A stretch of DNA of 64,000 bases from Bin5 sp965200685 (GTDB taxonomy: Bacteria; Chloroflexota; Anaerolineae; Caldilineales; Caldilineaceae), in contig OZ241379.1 of the NCBI GenBank assembly GCA_965200685.1, positions 620,001 through 684,000 on the forward strand, given 5' to 3'. Of this stretch, positions 42,830 to 50,792 are shown piece by piece. Both the position numbers and the translations under genes were made by a program. Positions within the stretch are counted from its first letter, which is position 1. Every line of letters starts with the position of its first letter. The notes under the pieces were generated by a model. It worked only from the letters and a program-made list of their open reading frames with translations, ran no database searches and was not told the origin of the DNA.

Positions 42830-45454
42830 CTACTCCATTCGCACTGCATCGGCCGGCTCAATGTTGCCCAGGCGCCAGGCTGGATAGAGGCCGGCCAGCA
42901 GCGCGGCCAGCAGTGCCACCAGAAAGGCCTGTACGAACTCCCCAACCTGAAGCTGCATGGAAAGCGTCCAGCCAAAGGAACGCAGGTTGATGATGTAAAT
43001 GAGAATCAAGGCCAGAATAAAGCCGGTGGGCAATGCCACGAGGCCGGCACTCGTCCCCAGCAGCCCTGTCTCCAGCAGAGTAAGCTGCCAGAGTTGGCCC
43101 CGGGTCATACCACTAGCGCGCATGACCCCGATCTCCCGTGCCCGTTCTAGTTGCAGACTCATGAGCGTGCTGAGGATGCCGACGAACGCCACAACCGTTG
43201 CCAACAGACGCAAGGCAACCGTAATGGCGAAGGTGCGGTCGAACACCTCTAGAGCATTGCGGCGGGTACTACGATTGGAGCGTACTACCGCTTTGTCGGC
43301 AACGGTGCGGCGCAGGGCCTGGACCGTTTCATCCACATCCGCGCCGGGCACCACGAACAGGGCCACGGCGGAGAGGGCATCGTCGTTCCAATAGCGGCGA
43401 TAGTTGGCAAGGTACAGAAGCAGGCTGGGCTGCACGTCAAAATCATAGGCAATGCCGACGATGGGGAAACTCTGCTGGCCGGCATCGGTCAGCAGGCCCA
43501 GGCTGTCGCCGACCCGCAATTTGAAGCGGTTTGCCATCGACTCGTTGACAACCACACCGCCGGCTTCCACCGCTTCCCAAGTGGCGACGGTATCTCCCAC
43601 AGCGGCCTTGTAGGCCCGGTCCGCCCCTGCCAGATCCCGCAAGATGGCTGCTACCCGTACATCCACCTGCTCCCCGTTTGGCAATGTGGCGGCTACCTCC
43701 ACCTCCCGGTTGATGGAGAAATCGGCTACGTCCGGGAAAGCCACCAGTTCGTCCAGCAAGGAGCGGTCCAGGGTCGCATTGCTGCGGCTAGCCCCCAGGG
43801 CCGGCGCGGAGACAAAAATATCCGCCTGTAGGATATCATCCAGCCATTGTTCAACGGTCAGGCGGAAGGAGCCGATCATGACACCGACACCGATAATGAC
43901 ACTGACAGCCACCATTAAGGCAGCCACGGCCACGGATACCCGGGACAGGGAGCGGATGATGGAGCGTGGGGCCAAGCGCGCTAGGGGCCCAAATCGGCGG
44001 GCCAGCAGCCGTTGTAACCCCTCCAGCAGCAGCAAGGTCAGGCCCGGGGTCAACAGGGCCATGCCGAAGATGACGGCAAACAGCCCGGCGAAGGCGATCT
44101 CCAGATTCCAGTCGGGGATCAGCAATCCGGAGCCAATGAGGCAGAGGACCAGGCCGCCAATAGTGAGCCTCGGCAAAACCCGGCCCACCTTTTCCTCCAT
44201 GTTTGAACGCTGCATGACCCCGGCCGGCGGCACACTCGTCGCCTCGTAGGCCGGCAGCAAGGCGGCCAGCAGGGCCGCGCCCAGGCCGCTCAACGCGCCC
44301 TTAACCAAGGTCCATAGGGGGATGTCCACATCACGAACAGCTACCACAAAAAAAAGGTCGTTGACCGTTTGGGTGACGGCCTGCACTGCGCCACGCCCCA
44401 GCAGCACCCCCAACCCGAGGCCCAGCAGCGTACCGATGAAGCCCAACAGAGCCGCTTCTGTTAGGACGATACCGAAGATCTCCGGCCGGGTCATCCCCAA
44501 AGCACGCAGGGTACCGAGGACGGGACGACGCTGTACAACGCTGAAGGTAACTGTATTGTAGATGAGAAACATGCCTACAACCAGGGCTAGGAGGCTGAGG
44601 GCGGTCAAGTTGAGCCGGAACGCAGCCGTCATCTCCTCAACCACGCCAGCCCGTGCCTCAGGGCGCACGACCCGGGTGCCGGGTGGCAAGATGCCGGCGA
44701 TTTCGTCCAGCACAATGGCCCCCTCAGCCCCGGCAGGCAGGATCAGGTCAATGCGATCTAGGCGGCCAATTTTGCCCAACAGCTCCTGCGCGCTGCTGAT
44801 ATCAACGATGAGCAGGCCATCCAGTACCCGCCGGCTCAACTCATCTGACGGGGCCAGCAAGCCGATGATGGTCAAGGTCTCTTGGCGCGCCCCGACACGG
44901 ATCTGCAGTTCCTGCCCTGGCCGCAGACCATAACGCTCGGCTAGGGGTTGTCCGATCAGGACCGTATTGGGCTCTACGAGAAAAGCCTTCAGATAGCCGC
45001 CGCTACTGTCAGGTTCGTCTGCCTCCCAGAGGTTGGGCAGTGCCGAGCTATTGGCTTGGGCTCTGCGGCCCAGATAGTTGCGGAAAGGTGGCTCCGCGAA
45101 GGGATCAATGCCGAGCAGATGCATGGGTTGGGCGTCCAGTTGTGGCACACTGACGAAGCTCTCGACTACGGGCGCGCTGGCACGATAGCCCAGTTCCCGC
45201 CGCAGCCGTACATAGATGGCCGCATCTACGCCAGCAGGGCCGCCGATGATCTGGTGCGTGGCCTTGCCACTGACCTGCTCTGTGCCCAAGGTAAAGGCAC
45301 GACCGGCCGCGCCGTTCGCCAGGTCAATAGCCACGACCATGGCCACGCCGATGGCCACACCCACGACCAGAAAGATCGATTGCAGGGAGCGTCGCCAGCT
45401 ATGATGCCACGCCAATCGTAGAACCGGGCGAAAAGGGAAGCTCCAAGATCTCAT
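42830..45454 (-). CDS. FtsX/MacB-type ABC transporter permease
   Basis: 874 residues with the layout of large FtsX-family permeases: an N-terminal membrane helix (LQSIFLVVGVAIGVAMVVAID), an exported domain, a first FtsX block (LTALSLLALVVGMFLIYNTVTFSVVQRR), then a second half repeating the pattern (VAVAALMVAVSVIIGVGVMIGS, a second exported domain, and a last block with ALRLLATVVAFVGILSTLMSLQLERAREIGVMRASGM). It ends PAWRLGNIEPADAVRME, typical of the family. It works with the ATPase at 45451 in lipoprotein or lipid/peptide handling at the membrane; substrate unknown. Convergent with cysM, 7 bases apart. Confidence 0.9.
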   Translation of the reverse strand: MRSWSFPFRPVLRLAWHHSWRRSLQSIFLVVGVAIGVAMVVAIDLANGAAGRAFTLGTEQVSGKATHQIIGGPAGVDAAIYVRLRRELGYRASAPVVESFVSVPQLDAQPMHLLGIDPFAEPPFRNYLGRRAQANSSALPNLWEADEPDSSGGYLKAFLVEPNTVLIGQPLAERYGLRPGQELQIRVGARQETLTIIGLLAPSDELSRRVLDGLLIVDISSAQELLGKIGRLDRIDLILPAGAEGAIVLDEIAGILPPGTRVVRPEARAGVVEEMTAAFRLNLTALSLLALVVGMFLIYNTVTFSVVQRRPVLGTLRALGMTRPEIFGIVLTEAALLGFIGTLLGLGLGVLLGRGAVQAVTQTVNDLFFVVAVRDVDIPLWTLVKGALSGLGAALLAALLPAYEATSVPPAGVMQRSNMEEKVGRVLPRLTIGGLVLCLIGSGLLIPDWNLEIAFAGLFAVIFGMALLTPGLTLLLLEGLQRLLARRFGPLARLAPRSIIRSLSRVSVAVAALMVAVSVIIGVGVMIGSFRLTVEQWLDDILQADIFVSAPALGASRSNATLDRSLLDELVAFPDVADFSINREVEVAATLPNGEQVDVRVAAILRDLAGADRAYKAAVGDTVATWEAVEAGGVVVNESMANRFKLRVGDSLGLLTDAGQQSFPIVGIAYDFDVQPSLLLYLANYRRYWNDDALSAVALFVVPGADVDETVQALRRTVADKAVVRSNRSTRRNALEVFDRTFAITVALRLLATVVAFVGILSTLMSLQLERAREIGVMRASGMTRGQLWQLTLLETGLLGTSAGLVALPTGFILALILIYIINLRSFGWTLSMQLQVGEFVQAFLVALLAALLAGLYPAWRLGNIEPADAVRME

Positions 45455-46182
45455 ACGGCCGCACCGAGGTCGTGGGAGACGAGCCGCCCTCGTTCCAAAA
45501 AGAGCACCTGATCCGCGGAAGCGGCGATGTCCGTAGCATGGGTAGCCATAATCAAAGTCTTGCCGGCGTCCCGGCGCAAGGCCAGCAGTAGATCCAGGAC
45601 CACCTCGCCGCTGCCTTCATCTAGGTTGCCGGTCGGCTCATCGGCCAGAAGCAGGGCCGGGTCATGGATGAGGGCGCGGGCGATGGCGACCCGCTGCTGT
45701 TCACCACCACTCAATCGGTCAGGAAAGGTGCTGAGCCGAGTACCTAGGCCGACCCGTTCCAAGAGCAGCGCGGCCCGACGGCCGGCTTCGCGCGCCTCGC
45801 CGGCTAGCTCCAGAGGCAAGGTGACATTTTCCAACACTGTCAAGGTGGGGATCAGATTGAAAAACTGGAAGACGATGCCGATATTGCGCCGGCGAAAGAG
45901 GGTTCTCTGCCGGTCGCCCAAGCCGGTCAACTCCACTTCAACACCGTTTTCCTGTATAAATACCCGCCCAGCACTGGGCCGGTCAATGCCTGAGATGAGA
46001 TTGAGAAGCGTACTCTTGCCACTGCCAGATTTCCCCAATAGACAGGTAAAGCAGCCAGCCGCAAAGGACCAATCAATGGCCTCTAGTACTTGTTTCTCCT
46101 GACCCGCCTCATCGTAGGATTTGCTCAACGCGTCCAGGCGCACCAGGGATTGAGGGCCAATTTTCTCTATCATTTCATCCAT
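45451..46182 (-). CDS. LolD/MacB-type ABC transporter ATP-binding protein
   Basis: 243 residues. Walker A GKSGSGKST, Q-loop FQFFNLIPTLTVLENV, signature LSGGEQQRVAIARAL, Walker B LLADEPTGNLD, and His-loop MATHATDIA. These are the hallmarks of the LolD/FtsE/MacB subgroup. It overlaps the permease gene by 4 bases, so the two are one unit. Start MDEMIEKIG at 46182. Confidence 0.92.
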   Translation of the reverse strand: MDEMIEKIGPQSLVRLDALSKSYDEAGQEKQVLEAIDWSFAAGCFTCLLGKSGSGKSTLLNLISGIDRPSAGRVFIQENGVEVELTGLGDRQRTLFRRRNIGIVFQFFNLIPTLTVLENVTLPLELAGEAREAGRRAALLLERVGLGTRLSTFPDRLSGGEQQRVAIARALIHDPALLLADEPTGNLDEGSGEVVLDLLLALRRDAGKTLIMATHATDIAASADQVLFLERGRLVSHDLGAAV

Positions 46183-46322
46183 ATTCTGCCTAGATTGACT
46201 TCTTTAGCAGCCAATGCTACCCTTATTACATCGTAACAGCCAATACCTTCAGTGGCTAGTGGCCTACATTCCATTGCCGTAGACCATTGCTGTCCTGCCC
46301 ACTGATCACCAACCACTGATCC

Positions 46323-47552
46323 ATGAAAAAAGACCTAGATCGACTGATGACAGAACGCAAGTTGGATGGCTTTGTCGTGCTCGGGGAAGGACATGGCCCG
46401 GTCATGAAGTACCTGACAAATGGCGCATTTTTCGAGGGCGCGCTGCTGCTTAAGCCCCAGGGCCAGGAGCTTACCCTCATCCACGGCGGGATGGAACGGG
46501 ATACGGCTGCCGCCACCGGCCTGCCCACCATCAACCGGGACGAACATTTTAACAGCTATACCTTACTGCAGGAGTTCAACGGAGACCGCTTGGCCGCGGC
46601 CGCGGCCTATGTGGCCCGGGCCATGGAAATGCTGGAGATGCGAGGACGGATCAGCGTCTACGGCCTAGAGGATGCCGGCGCAATACTGGCCCTGATAACG
46701 AAGGTCCAAGAACAGGTTGAGGGGATCGAAATCGTCGGTGAGTACGGGGAAACCCTCTTTTCCCAAGCTTTCATTACAAAAGACAATGCGGAATTGGAGA
46801 TTATGAAGCGGGCCGGCCAGCTTACCTGTACCACTGTCCGTGAGGTGCAGGAATTTATTCAAGGGCATAAGGTAGGCCAGGACGAAGTTGTGCTGCAAGC
46901 GGACGGTTCGCCCTTGACAATCAGCCATGTCAAGACCTATATCCGCGAACGATTGCACGCCCATGGACTACAGGAGAATCACGGCACGATCTTTGCCCAA
47001 GGCCGCGACGCGGGTGTGCCCCACAATATCGGGGACCCTTCCATGCCCCTGCGCTTGGGTGTGGCTATCGTCTTCGACATCTACCCGACCACAGAAGAAG
47101 GCTACTTCCACGACATGACCCGCACCTGGTGTCTGGGCTATGCCAAGGATGAGGTGCAGAAAGCCTATGACCAAACCAAAGAGATCTTTGACCAAGTGAT
47201 GGCGGAATTGAAAGTAGGACGCCCCACCCGAGACTACCAACTGATGACCTGTGCATACTACGAGGCGCGGGGACACAAAACAGCCCGCAGCCATCCGGGC
47301 ACAACCGAAGGCTACCTACATAGTCTCGGTCATGGCATCGGCCTGCAGATTCACGAGCAGCCGAACTTCAGCCATGCCGAAGGCAATGACACACTCTTAG
47401 AGCCCGGGCACGTTGCCACTATTGAGCCAGGACTGTATTACCCCGACCGAGGCTTCGGCGTACGCGTTGAGGATGCAGTCGCGTTCAACGAAGAGGGAGA
47501 ACTGTTCTGGCTGACCAACTACCCCTACGATCTGGTCGTTCCTATGGGCTAA
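46323..47552 (+). CDS. M24-family metallopeptidase (Xaa-Pro aminopeptidase-like)
   Basis: 409 residues. The N-terminal creatinase-like domain (about 1-170) is followed by the pita-bread domain with the metal ligands: Asp in VFDIYPTTEE, Asp in FHDMTRTW, His in GHGIGLQIHEQPNF, Glu in TIEPGLYYPD and Glu in GVRVEDAVAF. It resembles Xaa-Pro dipeptidases/aminopeptidases, though substrate choice in this family is not predictable by eye. It stands alone, 30 bases ahead of the second Uma2 group. Confidence 0.88.
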   Translation: MKKDLDRLMTERKLDGFVVLGEGHGPVMKYLTNGAFFEGALLLKPQGQELTLIHGGMERDTAAATGLPTINRDEHFNSYTLLQEFNGDRLAAAAAYVARAMEMLEMRGRISVYGLEDAGAILALITKVQEQVEGIEIVGEYGETLFSQAFITKDNAELEIMKRAGQLTCTTVREVQEFIQGHKVGQDEVVLQADGSPLTISHVKTYIRERLHAHGLQENHGTIFAQGRDAGVPHNIGDPSMPLRLGVAIVFDIYPTTEEGYFHDMTRTWCLGYAKDEVQKAYDQTKEIFDQVMAELKVGRPTRDYQLMTCAYYEARGHKTARSHPGTTEGYLHSLGHGIGLQIHEQPNFSHAEGNDTLLEPGHVATIEPGLYYPDRGFGVRVEDAVAFNEEGELFWLTNYPYDLVVPMG

Positions 47553-47584
47553 CAGATGAGGAAGCCGGAACCAAAGGAGAGAAG

Positions 47585-48592
47585 ATGACACAGACAACAA
47601 ACGATAGGGAGCACCTAGCTATTGTTGGCGATAGCAAGAACACCAGTGCAAGAGGTGCCGCAGAGGTGTTCGAGGTAGGGGAGCAAAGTGTTCTCACAGC
47701 TGGGGTAGCGGTGTTGCCAGCGGTTGTGAGAGATGAACACAAAGAAGAACAAAGCCGAGTCAAAGACAATCCTGATGCGGTCAATCCACATGCACCGGAT
47801 GATGGTCTCTATGTGACAGAGGATGAGTACTGGGCGCGCTGGTATGCAAACCCGTACTCGGATAGGGATGTGAAATACGAGTGGAATAACGGACGACTGG
47901 AGGCCAAACCCTTGTCTACCTTTGCCCAACAAGCACTCTACGACTGGTTTCTCAATATCTTGCGGCACTACGTGCAGAGTCATCCGATAGCACGCTTGAT
48001 CTATCTGGAGATAGGATTTAGCCTGACCATAGAAGACGTAGAGGAAGTAAATGGAAAGAAAGAGGTAGTGCGGAAGCCAGACATCGGGATAATCCTCAAT
48101 GACAATCCTGTGGGGTGGGAAGAGGATGACCGGTCGTATAAGGGGGTGTACGATTTGTGTGTCGAATCTCTATCGGATTCGACAAAGAGGGAGGCATATC
48201 GTGACACGGTGGAGAAGCGGATAGAGTATGCTCAAGGGGGTGTGCGGGAGTACTACATTCTGGACCCGAGCGAGCAACACATGCACTTCTATCAACGCGA
48301 TGCAGAGGGGTATTACGTGGAGATATGAGGTGGATGATGATGGAGTGATCCGTTCGCGTGTGTTGCCGGGGTTTCAATTTCGATGGGATGATTTGCTACA
48401 GCGTCTGGATATAGAGGAACTCGCCCTGGATGAGGTGTATAGTGGGTATGTATGGAAGCTGCAGTCGGAGGCGTGCGGAATACAGCTATGGCATCTGTAA
48501 TCAGGGCGGATCGGGAAGCGCGTCGGGCAGATGCGGAACGGATACAAGCGTTGGAAGCTGAACTCGCCCGCCTGCGGGGACAAGGTTCCTGA
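47585..48592 (+). pseudogene. Uma2 family gene, second subfamily, copy B1 (frameshifted)
   Basis: The frame 47585-48328 encodes 247 residues starting MTQTTNDREH, with WYANPYSDRDVKYEWNNGRL, the Uma2 core KPDIGIIL, CVESLSDSTKREAY and GGVREYYILDPSEQ. Compared with B2 there is one extra T near 48314 (GAGATATGAGG against GAGATAGAGG), which stops the frame. The remainder continues in another frame to about 48592: DDDGVIRSRVLPGFQFRWDDLL, then a shortened remnant of the coiled-coil tail ending LEAELARLRGQGS. The core Uma2 domain is intact, so a truncated active protein remains possible. GGAGAGAAG precedes the ATG. Confidence 0.75.
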
Positions 48593-48689
48593 CCGAATGC
48601 AAGATTGTCTGAATCAGGACTCGTTGGATGGGTCAGGGTTCTGTCTTGGTTAATTGGAGAGAATGACCTGTGGAACAAAAGGAGAGAAG
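48593..48689 (+). repeat. Direct-repeat spacer before Uma2 B2
   Basis: The roughly 97 bases from the B1 stop to the B2 ATG are almost the same as 49890-49986. Both hold GATTGTCTGAATCAGGACT (48603-48621) or its one-base variant (49900-49918) and end AAAAGGAGAGAAG. The GATTGTCTGAATCAGGA core equals the beginning of the 46-bp element at 18849. Confidence 0.8.
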
Positions 48690-49889
48690 ATGACACAGAC
48701 AACAAACGATAGGGAGCACCTAGCTATCGTTGGCGATAGCAAGAACACCAGTGCAAGAGGTGCCGTAGAGGTGTTCGAGGTAGGGGAGCAAAGTGTTCTC
48801 ACAGCTGGGGTAGCGGTGTTGCCAATGGTTGTGGAAGATGAACACCAAGAAGAGCAAATCCGAGTCAAAGACAATCCTGATGCAGTCAATCCAGATGCAC
48901 CGGATGATGGTCTCTATGTGACAGAGGAAGAGTACTGGGCGCGCTGGTATGCAAACCCGTACTCGGATAGGGATGTGAAATACGAGTGGAATAACGGACG
49001 ACTGGAGGCTAAACCCTTGTCTAACCCCGCCCAAATAGCACTATACAACTGGTTTCTGAATATCTTGCAACGCTACGTGCAGAGTCATCCGATAGCTCGG
49101 TTGATCAATCTGGAGACAGGGTTTAGCCTGACCATAGAAGATCTAGAGGAAGTAAGAGGAGAGAAAAAGGTAGTGAGGAGGCCAGACATCGGGGTAATCC
49201 ACAATGACAATCCTGTGGAGTGGGAAGAGGATGACCGGTCGTATAAGGGAGTGTGCGATATGTGTGTAGAATCATTATCGGATTCGACAAAGGCGGATGT
49301 GTATCGTGATACGGTGGAGAAGCGGATAGAATATGCACAAGGGGGTGTGCGGGAGTACTACATTTTGGATCCGAGCGAGCAATACATGCATTGTTATCGA
49401 CGTGATGCGGAGGGGTATTACGTGGAGATAGAGGCGGATGATGATGGAGTGATCCGGTCGCGTGTATTGCCAGGGTTTCAGTTTCGATGGGATGATTTGC
49501 TACGGCGTCCGGATATAGAGGAACTCGCTCTGGATGAGGTGTATAGTGGGTATGTATTGCCGAAATACAAGGCATCGGTAGTCAGGGCGGGTCGGGAAGC
49601 GCGTCGGGCGGATCGGGAAGCGCGTCGGGCGGGTCGGGAAGCGCGTCGGGCAGTTGTGGAAGCTGCAGCTCGGAAGCGTGCGGAGGAACGGGCAGCTATG
49701 GAAGCTGCAGCCCGGAGACAAGCGGAGGAACGGGCAGCTATGGAAGCTGCAGCCCGGAGACAAGCGGAGGGTCAGGCAGCAGCGGAAGCTGCAGCCCGGA
49801 AGCGTGCGGAGGATCAGGCAGCAGCGGAAGCGGACCGTGTACAAGCGTTGGAAGCTGAACTCGCTCGTTTGCGGGGACAAGGTTCCTGA
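48690..49889 (+). CDS. Uma2 family protein B2 with coiled-coil C-terminal tail
   Basis: 399 residues from ATG 48690 (AAAAGGAGAGAAG upstream; the frame is open to 48654 without support). Residues 1-70 are a variable leader (SKNTSARGAVEVFEVGEQSV). The Uma2 domain follows (WNNGRLEAKPLS, RRPDIGVIHNDN, MCVESLSDSTKADVYRDT, GGVREYYILDPS). The last 110 residues are an Ala/Arg/Glu coiled coil of short repeats (AREARRAD-type heptads, then RAEERAAMEAAARRQ-type 15-mers), ending in LEAELARLRGQGS. Uma2 proteins with such tails occur in multicopy families of cyanobacteria and Chloroflexota; the tail probably multimerises. Confidence 0.85.
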   Translation: MTQTTNDREHLAIVGDSKNTSARGAVEVFEVGEQSVLTAGVAVLPMVVEDEHQEEQIRVKDNPDAVNPDAPDDGLYVTEEEYWARWYANPYSDRDVKYEWNNGRLEAKPLSNPAQIALYNWFLNILQRYVQSHPIARLINLETGFSLTIEDLEEVRGEKKVVRRPDIGVIHNDNPVEWEEDDRSYKGVCDMCVESLSDSTKADVYRDTVEKRIEYAQGGVREYYILDPSEQYMHCYRRDAEGYYVEIEADDDGVIRSRVLPGFQFRWDDLLRRPDIEELALDEVYSGYVLPKYKASVVRAGREARRADREARRAGREARRAVVEAAARKRAEERAAMEAAARRQAEERAAMEAAARRQAEGQAAAEAAARKRAEDQAAAEADRVQALEAELARLRGQGS

Positions 49890-49986
49890 CTGAATGCAGG
49901 ATTGTTTGAATCAGGACTCGTTGGATGGATCAGGGTTCTGTTCCGGTTGATTGGAGAGAATGACCTGTGGAACAAAAGGAGAGAAG
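49890..49986 (+). repeat. Direct-repeat spacer before Uma2 B3
   Basis: Second copy of the 97-base spacer described at 48593, with only scattered differences, lying between B2 and B3. It supplies the same ribosome site, so the B genes multiplied as whole units including this spacer. Confidence 0.8.
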
Positions 49987-50697
49987 ATGACACAGACAAC
50001 AAACGATAGAGAGCACCTACCTGATGCGGTCAATCTAGATGCTCCAGATGAAGGACGCTATGTGACGAAGGAAGAGTACTGGGCGCGCTGGTATGCAAAC
50101 CCGTACTCAGATAGGGATGTGAAGTACGAGTGGAATAACGGACGACTGGAGGCCAAACCCTCGTCTACCTTTGCCCAACTAGCACTTTACAACTGGTTTC
50201 TGGGTATCTTGCAGCACTACGTGCAGAGTTATCCGATAGCACGCTTGATCAATCTGGGGGTCGGGTTCAGTATGACCATGCCAGATCCTGAAGAGCCATG
50301 CGGTATACGGGAGGCGGTGCGTAGGCCAGACCTCGGGGTAATCCTCAATGACAATCCTGTAGAGTGGGGGGATGATGAGTACTCGTATAGGGGTATCTGC
50401 GATATGTGTATAGAATTACTATCGGATTTGACAATGGCAGAGGTATATCGGGATACAGCGGAGAAGAGGCGAGACTATGCGTTGGCTGGTGTGCGGGAGT
50501 ACTACATCCTAGATCCGAGCGAGCAACACATGCACTTCTATCAACGCAATGCGGAGGGGGAGTATGTGGAGATAGAGGCGGATGATAGAGGGGTGATCCG
50601 GTCGCGGGTATTGCCAGGGTTCCAATTTCGGTGGGATGATTTGCTACAGCGTCCGGACATACAGGAACTCGCCCGCCTGCGGCGACAACGTTCCTGA
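49987..50697 (+). CDS. Uma2 family protein B3 (short form)
   Basis: 236 residues from ATG 49987 behind AAAAGGAGAGAAG. It lacks most of the N-terminal leader seen in B1 and B2 (after MTQTTNDREHL it jumps to PDAVNLDAPD) and lacks the coiled-coil tail, closing with QELARLRRQRS. The Uma2 core is intact (WNNGRLEAKPSS, RRPDLGVILNDN, MCIELLSDLTMAEVY, AGVREYYILDPS). It is the most diverged of the three copies. Two hairpins follow its stop. Confidence 0.85.
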   Translation: MTQTTNDREHLPDAVNLDAPDEGRYVTKEEYWARWYANPYSDRDVKYEWNNGRLEAKPSSTFAQLALYNWFLGILQHYVQSYPIARLINLGVGFSMTMPDPEEPCGIREAVRRPDLGVILNDNPVEWGDDEYSYRGICDMCIELLSDLTMAEVYRDTAEKRRDYALAGVREYYILDPSEQHMHFYQRNAEGEYVEIEADDRGVIRSRVLPGFQFRWDDLLQRPDIQELARLRRQRS

Positions 50698-50712
50698 ATC
50701 GGATGGTACCCT

Positions 50713-50753
50713 AAATCAAAAGAGCCGACCCCTACGGGTCGGCTCTTTGATTT
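50713..50753. terminator. Hairpin terminator between convergent genes
   Basis: An 18-19 base stem (AAATCAAA(A)GAGCCGACCC with GGGTCGGCTCTTTGATTT, one bulged A) and loop CTAC. The arms start and end in A/T-rich sequence, so it can end transcription from both Uma2 B3 and the opposing LRR gene. Confidence 0.7.
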
Positions 50754-50780
50754 GAGATGAGGAAGTTTATTCCTCATCTC
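50754..50780. terminator. Second hairpin directly abutting the first
   Basis: GAGATGAGGAA (50754-50764) pairs perfectly with TTCCTCATCTC (50770-50780) across a 5-base loop GTTTA. It is 12 bases from the LRR gene's stop. Transcripts of that gene would form it first. Confidence 0.6.
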
Positions 50781-50792
50781 CTAGCTACACCT

